DNA from: UKL13-2 sp043744255
Lineage (GTDB): Bacteria > Pseudomonadota > Gammaproteobacteria > Burkholderiales > Usitatibacteraceae
Direction: 5' to 3'
Assembly (NCBI GenBank): GCA_043744255.1
Contig: JAYTVA010000096.1
Location: 1 to 60,047, forward strand
Length of the DNA: 60,047 nt
Position 1 is the stretch's first letter. The number at the start of each line of letters is the position of its first letter. The notes under the pieces were generated by a model that did not search any database, had not been told where the DNA came from, and saw nothing but the letters and a program-made list of their open reading frames with translations. Both the position numbers and the translations under genes were made by a program. Of the stretch, positions 1 to 7,044 are shown in pieces.

Positions 1-1
1 C

Positions 2-304
2 GCCATCGCCATGTTCTGCGTGTCCGCCTTCGTGAAGAGCCAGGCCGCCACGCTCACCATCATGCTGCCCTTCGGCTACGCCCTGGGCCTGCCCACGCCC
101 CTGCTGCTGAGCCTCATCCCCGCGAGCTACGCCTACTTCTTCTTCGCCTTCTACCCCAGCGATCTGGCCGCCATCAACATGGACCGCACCGGCACTACGC
201 GGATCGGCAAGTACCTCCTCAACCACAGCTTCATGATCCCCGGCCTCATCGGCGTCGGAACGTCCACCTGCGTCGCCTACGGCCTGTCCAAGATCTTCGG
301 CTGA
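2..304 (+). CDS. Anaerobic C4-dicarboxylate transporter (DcuA/DcuB family), C-terminal end
   Basis: This is the last 100 residues of an inner-membrane C4-dicarboxylate antiporter, entered at the window edge. The segment YPSDLAAINMDRTGTTRIGK followed by YLLNHSFMIPG is the conserved C-terminal block of DcuA/DcuB, and hydrophobic stretches on both sides are membrane helices. The family exchanges fumarate, malate, aspartate or succinate. A strong terminator follows 22 bases after the stop. The gene uses almost only G/C-ending codons, unlike most of the window, so it may not share the origin of the DNA to its right. DcuA and DcuB cannot be told apart from this fragment. Confidence 0.85.
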   Translation, partial: AIAMFCVSAFVKSQAATLTIMLPFGYALGLPTPLLLSLIPASYAYFFFAFYPSDLAAINMDRTGTTRIGKYLLNHSFMIPGLIGVGTSTCVAYGLSKIFG

Positions 305-616
305 GCGCTGCCCCTGAATGAGAAGTGCCCCGCCATCCGGCGGGGCTTTTCTCATGGGGAATGATTGCTACCAGAGCCCCAGCACCTTCCACCCGGGGCC
401 GGCGCTGTGACCTTGGGTTTGGTCTCGGGTTTCGGAGCGGGCGCAGCGCGAGTGTGCCGCTGGAACAACGGAATCCAGGCCCATGGAGGGCCTCCTTGGT
501 GGGGATTTCGGTGCGTAGTCTACCCCCCAGTCAGATATCGTGAAGATTGATCTAAAGGCGTCGGCGGATGGATTGCCGCCCCCACCGACGGACTGAATTC
601 TTCAGAGGAGGCTCCC
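305..616. other. Intergenic region between dcu fragment and tartrate dehydrogenase
   Basis: This 312-base gap holds the dcu terminator and, just before the next gene, a strong ribosome binding site (AGAGGAGG at about 604-611). An imperfect hairpin lies at about 559-590 (CGTCGG pairing with CCGACG). Short open frames here look non-coding. No promoter elements could be assigned with confidence. Confidence 0.5.
327..350 (+). terminator. Rho-independent terminator after the dcu gene
   Basis: GCCCCGCC (327-334) pairs perfectly with GGCGGGGC (339-346) over a four-base loop, followed by TTTT. It lies 22 bases after the transporter stop codon, in the correct orientation to end that transcript. Confidence 0.85.
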
Positions 617-1672
617 ATGCGTGACTTCAGGATCGCGACCATTCCCGGCGACGGCATTGGCAAGGAAGTGGTGCCCGAGGGCATCCGCGTGCTAGAAGCC
701 GCCGCGTCCAAACATGGCCTGCGCTTCCAGTGGGACGAGCTGCCCTGGAGCTGCGAGTACTACCTGGCGCATGGCCGCATGATGCCCGAGGACGGCCTCG
801 ACCAGATCCGGCACCACGATGCCGTGTACCTCGGCGCCGTGGGTTTTCCCGGCGTGGCCGACCACATCTCGCTTTGGGGCCTGCTCATCCCCATCCGCCG
901 GGGATTCAAGCAGTACGCCAACATCCGCCCCGTGAAGCTCATGCCCGGCGTGCCCTGCCCGCTCGCGGGCCGGCAGGTGGGCGACATCGACATGGTGGTG
1001 GTGCGCGAGAACAACGAAGGCGAATATTCCAGCATCGGCGGCCGCCTGTACGAGGGCACCGACCAGGAACTGGCCACCCAGCAGACGGTATTCACCCGTC
1101 AGGGCGTGGACCGCATCCTGAAGATCGCCTTCGACATCGCCCAGTCCCGGCCCAAGAAGCACCTCACTTCGGCGACCAAATCCAACGGCATCGCCATCAC
1201 CATGCCGTATTGGGACGAGCGTTTTGCGGAAATGAAAACGCAGTATCCCGACATCAAGACTTCGCAATATCACATCGATATTTTGTGCGCGCATTTTGTC
1301 CAGCATCCGGATTGGTTTGACGTGGTCGTTGCGTCGAATTTGTTCGGCGACATTCTCTCCGATTTGGGCCCCGCGTGTACCGGCACCATCGGCATCGCCC
1401 CGGCGGGAAACTTGAATCCGGAGCGCGAATTTCCCAGCTGCTTTGAACCAGTCCACGGCAGCGCGCCCGACATTTTCGGCAAGAACATCGCCAACCCCAT
1501 CGGGCAAATCTGGAGCGGCGCGATGATGCTGGAATTCTTGGGGCACAAAGCGGCCGGGGATGCTATCGTGAAGGCCATCGAGACGGTATTGGTCGATGGG
1601 CCGCGCACGCGTGACATGGGCGGCACGGCGAGTTGTGATGAAGTGGGTAAGGCGATTGCGGCAGCGATCTAA
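617..1672 (+). CDS. Tartrate dehydrogenase / D-malate dehydrogenase family
   Basis: This 351-residue enzyme belongs to the NAD-dependent beta-decarboxylating dehydrogenases (isocitrate/isopropylmalate dehydrogenase superfamily). The N-terminus has the family block IPGDGIGKEVVPEG. The superfamily signature NLFGDILSDLGPACTGTIG is at about 241-259, and PVHGSAPDIFGKNIANP near 280-296 completes the nucleotide site. LGAVGFPGVADHISLWG and the full length are typical of tartrate dehydrogenases (TtuC/DmlA/YeaU group), which oxidise tartrate or D-malate. Start: ATG with AGAGGAGG just upstream. The downstream transporter operon fits diacid uptake. Odd point: roughly the first 180 codons are very rich in G/C-ending codons, while the rest has the mixed use of the window. 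The exact substrate is inferred. Confidence 0.85.
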   Translation: MRDFRIATIPGDGIGKEVVPEGIRVLEAAASKHGLRFQWDELPWSCEYYLAHGRMMPEDGLDQIRHHDAVYLGAVGFPGVADHISLWGLLIPIRRGFKQYANIRPVKLMPGVPCPLAGRQVGDIDMVVVRENNEGEYSSIGGRLYEGTDQELATQQTVFTRQGVDRILKIAFDIAQSRPKKHLTSATKSNGIAITMPYWDERFAEMKTQYPDIKTSQYHIDILCAHFVQHPDWFDVVVASNLFGDILSDLGPACTGTIGIAPAGNLNPEREFPSCFEPVHGSAPDIFGKNIANPIGQIWSGAMMLEFLGHKAAGDAIVKAIETVLVDGPRTRDMGGTASCDEVGKAIAAAI

Positions 1673-1675
1673 TCA

Positions 1676-1740
1676 TCCACGCGGGCGCTGCTCGTGGGCA
1701 CGCTTCGCTTTGCCCAGCCTACGAGCTTGTCCACCCGATG
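1676..1740. repeat. REP-like extragenic hairpin repeat
   Basis: GCTCGTGGGCA (1690-1700) pairs with TGCCC (1711-1715) and ACGAGC (1721-1726), leaving a small bulge. The string reading GGGCAAAGCGAAGCGTGCCC on the minus strand is one I recognise as a recurrent extragenic repeat of many beta- and gammaproteobacteria. It sits between two co-directed genes and could act as a weak transcript-end or mRNA-stabilising structure. Confidence 0.5.
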
Positions 1741-1818
1741 CGCCCGTGATCGTTTAATGTAATTGCACGAATCGCAAAATCGAAACACAACATTCAAACT
1801 GTATTTTCGGAGGAGTTG

Positions 1819-2796
1819 ATGATGAAAAATATGCAAAAAGTGGCACTGCTGTTGGCGAGCTTGGTCACCATCGCGGTGCCCGCAATGGCACAGGTTGGTA
1901 CCTATCCCGATAAACCTTTGAAATACATCCTGCCGTTTGCACCCGGTGGTGAGTCCGACATCGGCGCGCGCTTCCAGCAAATCACGTTCCGTAAAAAATT
2001 CAATCAAGAACTCATTATCGAATCGCGCCCCGGTGCCGGTGGTGCGCTGGCGTGGGCGCAGACCAATACCTTTCCCGGTGACGGCTACACCTTGATGAGC
2101 ACCAATCTGCCGCATCTCGTGTTGCAGCCGCTCGAAGGCCAAGTGCAATACAAAACCGACGACATCCACAATGTCTATTTCTACCACTACACGCCGGACG
2201 CGATTGTGGTCAGCAGCGATAGCCCGTTCAAAACTTATCAAGATCTGGTCGCTGCCGCGAAGGCCAAGCCGGGCGAAATCACCATCGCTGGTTCTGGCAC
2301 CAACTCCGCCAATCATCTGGCGACGGAGCGTTTCAACGGTTTCGCGGGCGTGAAGACCACCTATGTGCCGTTCAAAGGCACCGGCGATCTGGTGGCCTCG
2401 CTGCTAGGTAACCACGTTTCGATGGCGATGTCGTATGTGACCTTGGCGTATGCGCAAAAAGGCAAGACCCGTATGCTTGCCGTGGCCACTGAAAAACGCC
2501 TACCCGCGTTCCCGGACGTGCCGACCTTCAAAGAGCTTGGCATGGATTGGGTAGACGGTGCCTATCGTGGCCTCGCAGTGCCCAAATCTACGCCGCAGCC
2601 GATTCGTCAGCGCATCTCGGATATGTTCCAAGAGATCAACAAAGACCCGGAATTTCAAAAACGCATGCTTGATGGCGGCTTCGAGTTAGTCGATATTTCA
2701 CTCGAAAAAATGCCTGCGTTCATGGCTGAGCGCAAACGCGTCTATACCGAAGCGGCTAAACGCATGGGGCTCGGCTTACCTGTAGCGGCGAAGTAG
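1819..2796 (+). CDS. tctC: Bug-type tripartite tricarboxylate transporter substrate-binding protein (first copy)
   Basis: This is a periplasmic solute-binding protein of the TctC/Bug family, about 325 residues. A Sec signal peptide (MKNMQKVALLLASLVTIAVP, cut after AMA) is followed by YPDKPLKYILPFAPGGESD, the first half of the ligand site; the second family motif, with RPGAGGALA, is at about 70. The start is ATG 1819 or 1822 behind GGAGGAG at 1809-1815; an in-frame TTG at 1816 is less likely. It overlaps no neighbour and stops two bases before a second tctC. The ligand is probably tartrate or a C4-diacid, judged only from the adjacent dehydrogenase. Confidence 0.88.
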   Translation: MMKNMQKVALLLASLVTIAVPAMAQVGTYPDKPLKYILPFAPGGESDIGARFQQITFRKKFNQELIIESRPGAGGALAWAQTNTFPGDGYTLMSTNLPHLVLQPLEGQVQYKTDDIHNVYFYHYTPDAIVVSSDSPFKTYQDLVAAAKAKPGEITIAGSGTNSANHLATERFNGFAGVKTTYVPFKGTGDLVASLLGNHVSMAMSYVTLAYAQKGKTRMLAVATEKRLPAFPDVPTFKELGMDWVDGAYRGLAVPKSTPQPIRQRISDMFQEINKDPEFQKRMLDGGFELVDISLEKMPAFMAERKRVYTEAAKRMGLGLPVAAK

Positions 2797-2798
2797 CA

Positions 2799-3782
2799 AT
2801 GAAGTTGTCGCGGGTGACGGAGGTGCTGCAAAAAATCGTCGGCGCGTTTGCGCTTGCCGTGTGTGCAACATCAAGCCACGCCGCCGACTACCCATCGCGG
2901 CCGATCACTATGATCGTGCCGCAGGCGGCAGGCGGATCGAACGACATCGTTGGTCGCGTCGCGGGACAAAAACTCGCCGAGGTATTGGGCGGCACGGTGG
3001 TGGTAGAAAACAAACCGGGTGCCGGTGGCAACATCGGTACGCAGGCCGCCGCCAAAGCGAGCAAAGACGGCCATACGCTGTTGATGACCATCAGCAGTGC
3101 GCAGGCGATCAATCCCTCGCTGTACAAAAACCCCGGCTTTGATCCGATCAAAGACTTCACGCCGATTGCGTACATCGGCGCGGTGCCGAACGTGTTGGTG
3201 GTGAACCCAAAATTTCCCGCCAAGACGCTCGACGAATTTATTCAGTTGGCAAAGGCCAAGCCCGGCTTCTATCAATACGCCTCAGCCGGCAATGGCACGC
3301 TCAATCATCTGCTCGGCGAAATGCTTAACAACCTCGGCGGCGTGAGCTTGCAGCACATTCCCTACAAGGGCGTGCAGCCGGCATTGAATGACGTGCTGGC
3401 CGGGCAAGTGCAGATTGCGTTTGCCAGCCTGCCGTCGGTGTTGCAATACATCAAGAGTGGCGAGTTGATTGCGCTGGGCGTGAGTGCTGCCAAGCGCTCG
3501 CCGGTGCTGCCCGAGGTGCCTGCCATCGGCGAAAAAATTCCCGGCTATGAAGGCGTGTTGTGGGTAGGACTATTCAGCCCGCAAGGCGTGAGCCCCCCGA
3601 TTGTCACGCAGCTTGAAGCGGCGATGCAAAAGGTCGTGGCGAACACGGAAATGCGCAGCAAACTCGCTGCACTCGGTATGGAATTTGCCAACGTGAATGC
3701 GAGCGAATTCGCCACCTTGATGCGCGACGACATCGCGCGCTGGAACAAAATAGTGAAGTCATCGGGCGCCTCGCTCGACTGA
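2799..3782 (+). CDS. tctC: Bug-type tripartite tricarboxylate transporter substrate-binding protein (second copy)
   Basis: This is a second TctC/Bug periplasmic binding protein, 327 residues. The signal peptide (charged start, hydrophobic stretch IVGAFALAVCATSS, cut near HAA) is followed by YPSRPITMIVPQAAGGSND. NKPGAGGNIGTQAAAKA at about 68-84 and HIPYKGVQPALNDVLAGQV at about 187-205 are classical family blocks. ATG 2799 starts two bases after the preceding stop, so the two binding-protein genes are probably translationally coupled. They are only distantly similar, so they are not a recent tandem duplication. They may give one membrane pair (tctB, tctA) two ligand specificities. Confidence 0.88.
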   Translation: MKLSRVTEVLQKIVGAFALAVCATSSHAADYPSRPITMIVPQAAGGSNDIVGRVAGQKLAEVLGGTVVVENKPGAGGNIGTQAAAKASKDGHTLLMTISSAQAINPSLYKNPGFDPIKDFTPIAYIGAVPNVLVVNPKFPAKTLDEFIQLAKAKPGFYQYASAGNGTLNHLLGEMLNNLGGVSLQHIPYKGVQPALNDVLAGQVQIAFASLPSVLQYIKSGELIALGVSAAKRSPVLPEVPAIGEKIPGYEGVLWVGLFSPQGVSPPIVTQLEAAMQKVVANTEMRSKLAALGMEFANVNASEFATLMRDDIARWNKIVKSSGASLD

Positions 3783-3973
3783 GCGATTCACATAGTACCG
3801 CGCAAGACGATGGATACCAGACTGCGCGGGTACCGCGTTTTCCGGTTGGCACGCCGGGCGAGGGCATCGCCTACTGGCTTGGATCAATGTCGGCGGGATT
3901 GACGATCTAGTACAATCTGTCATCATTTGCGGTGATGTGTGCACATTTAAGCGGTTCATTACGAGGAGAGGCT

Positions 3974-4456
3974 GTGTTAATAAAAAATCCGAAAGATTTT
4001 TGGGCGGGTGTGATGTTTACGGTGGTGGGCTTCGCCTTCGCCATCATCGTAAAAATTTACGACTACCCAATGGGTACCGGGAGCCGCATGGGCGCGGGCT
4101 ATTTTCCGTTCGTGCTGGGAAATATTCTTGGCGTGATGGGCTTGGTGATTATTGGCAAAGCCTTGGTGACCACCGGTGCGCCCGTCGATAAAATCGCGTG
4201 GCGCGCACTGATTTGGGTACTGGCGGCGGTTGTCGTCTTTGGCCTGACCGCAAAGTTTCTGGGGCTGTTCATCGCGATCATTTTGCTGGTCGGGATCTCG
4301 GCTTATGGCGGCCACGAATTCCGCCCGAAAGAAGTTGCAATCGCCGCGCTGGTGCTTGCGGTTGGGTCAGTTGCGGTGTTTGTCTACGGGTTGAAATTGC
4401 CGTTCCCCGTTTGGCCGCAGCCGGATGAAATCGCCCGCCTCTTCACACTTTCGTAG
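3974..4456 (+). CDS. tctB: Tripartite tricarboxylate transporter small membrane subunit TctB
   Basis: This small inner-membrane subunit of about 160 residues has four predicted helices (WAGVMFTVVGFAFAIIV, FVLGNILGVMGLVIIG, LIWVLAAVVVFGLT, VAIAALVLAVGSVAVFVYG). The motif MGTGSRMGAGYFPFVLG between helices 1 and 2 is the TctB hallmark. I place the start at GTG 3974, five bases after AGGAG (3964-3968); an upstream in-frame start at 3932 lacks a binding site and would add a hydrophilic extension. It lies 191 bases after the second tctC and 11 bases before tctA. Confidence 0.85.
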   Translation: MLIKNPKDFWAGVMFTVVGFAFAIIVKIYDYPMGTGSRMGAGYFPFVLGNILGVMGLVIIGKALVTTGAPVDKIAWRALIWVLAAVVVFGLTAKFLGLFIAIILLVGISAYGGHEFRPKEVAIAALVLAVGSVAVFVYGLKLPFPVWPQPDEIARLFTLS

Positions 4457-4467
4457 GGAGAGCGGAC

Positions 4468-5973
4468 ATGGAATTAATTAACAACCTGATGCTCGGCTTT
4501 GGTGTTGCCCTCACGCTGAACAATCTGATGTATTGCCTGATCGGCTGCCTGTTGGGTACGTTGATCGGCGTGCTGCCCGGCATTGGCCCGGTGGCAACAA
4601 TCGCCATGTTGTTGCCGGCTACGTTCGCGCTGCCCCCGGAAGCTTCACTCATCATGCTCGCCGGTATCTACTACGGCGCGCAGTACGGCGGCTCTACTAC
4701 CGCGATTTTGGTCAATATTCCAGGCGAATCGTCCAGCGTGGTGACCGCACTAGATGGCTACCAAATGGCGAGACAGGGACGCGCCGGTGCGGCACTAGGC
4801 ATCGCGGCGCTCGGCTCGTTTTTCGCCGGTTGCGTCGCGACCCTCCTGCTTGCCGCGGCCGCACCGCCACTCGCGGCCCTTGCATTCAAATTTGGTGCCG
4901 CCGAATACTTTTCACTCATGACGCTTGGTCTGATTGCCGCCGTGGTGTTGGCGCACGGCTCGGTCATCAAGGCGGTGGGCATGATTATTCTTGGCCTGCT
5001 GCTGGGTCTTGTTGGCACCGACGTCAATTCCGGCGCGGCACGCTTTAACTTCTCGATTGCCGAGCTCTCCGATGGCATCGGCTTCGTCGTAGTCGCGATG
5101 GGCGTGTTCGGCTTTGCTGAGATCATCAAGAATCTGGAGCAGGGCGAAGAGGATCGCGAAATCTTCGTCGATAAGGTCAGCAATTTGTTGCCGACCAAGC
5201 AGGACTTCAAGGATTCCTGGGGTGCTATTTTGCGCGGCACGGCGCTCGGCTCCCTGCTCGGTATTCTGCCCGGTGGTGGCGCGGTGCTCGGCTCTTTTGC
5301 TGCCTACACGCTCGAAAAGAAAATTGCCAAAGACCCCTCTAAATTTGGCAAGGGTGACATCCGTGGTGTCGCTGCCCCGGAGTCGGCCAACAATGCGGCT
5401 GCGCAGACCTCGTTTATTCCACTGCTCACGCTTGGCATCCCGCCCAACCCGGTGATGGCGCTGATGGTGGGCGCGATGATTATTCAGGGGATTCAGCCCG
5501 GCCCGCAGGTCATGAGCGAAAAGCCGCAACTCTTCTGGGGCATGATCGCCTCGATGTGGATCGGTAACCTCATGCTGGTGATCTTGAATCTGCCGCTCAT
5601 CGGTATCTGGATCAAGCTGTTGACCGTGCCATACCGGATTTTGTATCCGGCAATTTTGGTTTTTTGCGCGATCGGCGTTTACTCGCTATCTAACAGCTCG
5701 TTCGATGTGGTGCTCACTGCGTTGTTCGGCCTGATCGGTTATGTGTTCGTCAAACTCGAATGCGAGCCAGCGCCGCTGTTGCTTGGCTTTATTCTTGGCC
5801 CCATGATGGAAGAAAACCTGCGCCGCGCCATGCTGCTCTCGCGCGGTGACCCGACGACCTTCCTGACTCGTCCGTTGAGCGCGTCTCTGCTCGCCGCCGC
5901 ACTACTGTTGCTCATCGTTATCACGCTTCCCGCGATCCGCAAAAAGCGCGAAGAGGCATTCGTCGAAGAATGA
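4468..5973 (+). CDS. tctA: Tripartite tricarboxylate transporter large permease TctA
   Basis: This 501-residue, about 12-helix inner-membrane permease is the core of the tripartite transporter. Family blocks are visible: GTLIGVLPGIGPVATIAMLL near 32-51, YYGAQYGGSTTAILVNIPGE near 69-88, and a second internal repeat with LGSLLGILPGGGAVLGSFAA at about 261-280 and LGIPPNPVMALMVGA near 325. It moves a carboxylate substrate using the ion gradient, fed by the TctC proteins upstream. ATG 4468 follows GGGAG. The gene ends the operon; a hairpin terminator lies 21 bases downstream. Confidence 0.92.
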   Translation: MELINNLMLGFGVALTLNNLMYCLIGCLLGTLIGVLPGIGPVATIAMLLPATFALPPEASLIMLAGIYYGAQYGGSTTAILVNIPGESSSVVTALDGYQMARQGRAGAALGIAALGSFFAGCVATLLLAAAAPPLAALAFKFGAAEYFSLMTLGLIAAVVLAHGSVIKAVGMIILGLLLGLVGTDVNSGAARFNFSIAELSDGIGFVVVAMGVFGFAEIIKNLEQGEEDREIFVDKVSNLLPTKQDFKDSWGAILRGTALGSLLGILPGGGAVLGSFAAYTLEKKIAKDPSKFGKGDIRGVAAPESANNAAAQTSFIPLLTLGIPPNPVMALMVGAMIIQGIQPGPQVMSEKPQLFWGMIASMWIGNLMLVILNLPLIGIWIKLLTVPYRILYPAILVFCAIGVYSLSNSSFDVVLTALFGLIGYVFVKLECEPAPLLLGFILGPMMEENLRRAMLLSRGDPTTFLTRPLSASLLAAALLLLIVITLPAIRKKREEAFVEE

Positions 5974-5993
5974 TCGCTTGCTGTGCAGAAAAC

Positions 5994-6023
5994 AAAAAAG
6001 CCCCGATTCGTTGGGGCTTTTTT
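5994..6023. terminator. Rho-independent terminator after tctA
   Basis: AAAAAGCCCC (5995-6004) pairs with GGGGCTTTTT (6013-6022) over an eight-base loop. The A-tract on the left and T-tract on the right could let it work in both directions, but only the plus-strand operon ends here. Confidence 0.88.
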
Positions 6024-6081
6024 CTTTCGCGCTACCAATGCAGGCTCGCGTAAAATCTCACGCTGATTGTCTTCTGCCACC

Positions 6082-6249
6082 ATGACCAAACCTACCCCAC
6101 CCCGTAAACCCGAACCGCACGAATGCTGTGGCACCGGCTGCATCCCGTGCGTGATGGATATTTACGAAGAGGAGCTTTGGCAGTACGAAAAAGACATCAA
6201 GGTGTGGGCGACGGTCAATCCTGATGCGCCCGCGGACCAACCCGTCTAA
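6082..6249 (+). CDS. Small oxidoreductase-like domain protein
   Basis: This 55-residue protein carries the short Cys-rich block PEPHECCGTGCIPCVMDIYE followed by EELWQYEKDI. The pattern CC-x2-GC-x2-C and the acidic tail match the 'oxidoreductase-like, N-terminal' family (PF09791), which occurs as small stand-alone proteins in beta- and gammaproteobacteria and whose function is not established. The four Cys could bind a metal or form disulfides. ATG 6082 is preferred over an in-frame TTG at 6067. It is convergent with the haloacid dehalogenase gene, whose stop is two bases away. Confidence 0.75.
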   Translation: MTKPTPPRKPEPHECCGTGCIPCVMDIYEEELWQYEKDIKVWATVNPDAPADQPV

Positions 6250-6251
6250 AG

Positions 6252-6929
6252 TTATTTCAGCAGCGCCGTCACTTGTTCGAGTCCGCTGACGATATGATCG
6301 GGAGTAACCCCAAGCCGCTCCACCGGCGCGCCAGCCCGGTTAATCCAAAACGCGGTAAAGCCAAACGCCCTAGCCCCGGCGGCGTCCCAGCCATTTGACG
6401 AGACAAAACCGATCTCATTTTTTGCAACACCGAGGCGATCCACCGCCAACTGATACACGCGCGGGTCAGGCTTGAACACACCCACTTCTTCTACGCTCAA
6501 CACCGCATCGAGCAGTGCATCAAAGCCGTTATGTTTCACCAAGGCATTCAACATATCCGGCGCGCCATTCGACAGAATCGCGAGCTTGGCTCGCGGGCGC
6601 AGCGTCGTGAGCGCAGCACGCGCATCAGCGAACGGTTGCAGCGTACGGTAGGCGGCATTGAGTTCATCGAGTACCGCTGGCGTGTAGTCAAGCGAAAGCG
6701 CCTCACACGCGACCCGCAAGCCGTCCTGCGTGACCGCATTGAAATCAACGTGCTGTTGCATGCTGTTTCGCAACCACGTGTATTCCAACTGCTTGGTGCG
6801 CCACGCCTGCGAAAGCGCGGCACCGCGCCCCGGAAACAGCCGCTCGCAAGTGGTCGCGATCGAATGCACGTCAAACAAGGTGCCATAAGCGTCGAACACC
6901 AGCGCGCGAATCGTAGAAGGTTGCGGCAT
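6252..6929 (-). CDS. Haloacid dehalogenase, type II (HAD superfamily)
   Basis: This 225-residue cytosolic hydrolase has the type II (S)-2-haloacid dehalogenase pattern. The nucleophile Asp13 lies in FDAYGTLFD, motif II is ILSNGAPDML, the catalytic Lys is in VGVFKPDPRVYQL, and SSNGWDAAGARAFGF contains the conserved Ser-Asn-x-Trp-Asp of this subgroup. Such enzymes hydrolyse 2-haloalkanoic acids to hydroxyacids; many family members are annotated by homology only, so the true substrate is uncertain. The start ATG at 6929 is preceded by GAGGA; a longer frame to 6989 is unsupported. It is divergent from the gamma-glutamyltransferase gene across a C-rich tract. Confidence 0.85.
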   Translation of the reverse strand: MPQPSTIRALVFDAYGTLFDVHSIATTCERLFPGRGAALSQAWRTKQLEYTWLRNSMQQHVDFNAVTQDGLRVACEALSLDYTPAVLDELNAAYRTLQPFADARAALTTLRPRAKLAILSNGAPDMLNALVKHNGFDALLDAVLSVEEVGVFKPDPRVYQLAVDRLGVAKNEIGFVSSNGWDAAGARAFGFTAFWINRAGAPVERLGVTPDHIVSGLEQVTALLK

Positions 6930-7000
6930 GTCATCCTCAGGCAAGTTGGAATGCGCTAGTCTATTGAATTCACGCGGCGCCGTCCGCAAATTTCGTCCGA

Positions 7001-7044
7001 CCCCGACCCCGACCCCCGCCCCCAGCCCCTAGCCCCCGACCCCC
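7001..7044. repeat. C-rich tract, G-quadruplex / i-motif candidate
   Basis: Seven runs of four or five C are separated by one to three bases, ending at the ATG of the gamma-glutamyltransferase gene. The minus strand therefore has at least six G-runs of four or more with very short loops, a strong quadruplex pattern. The unit CCCCGA is partly tandem at the left end. Confidence 0.75.

Noticed and set aside
692..1546. Long open frame on the minus strand inside the tartrate dehydrogenase gene (284 codons)
   Set aside because: It is a shadow of the GC-rich sense frame; its translation is His/Arg-rich with no family pattern.
1669..2316. 215-codon minus-strand frame over the first tctC
   Set aside because: Antisense shadow; its C-terminal part comes from the extragenic repeat and it has no start signal.
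4912..5529. 205-codon minus-strand frame inside tctA
   Set aside because: Antisense to conserved permease sequence, composition typical of a shadow.
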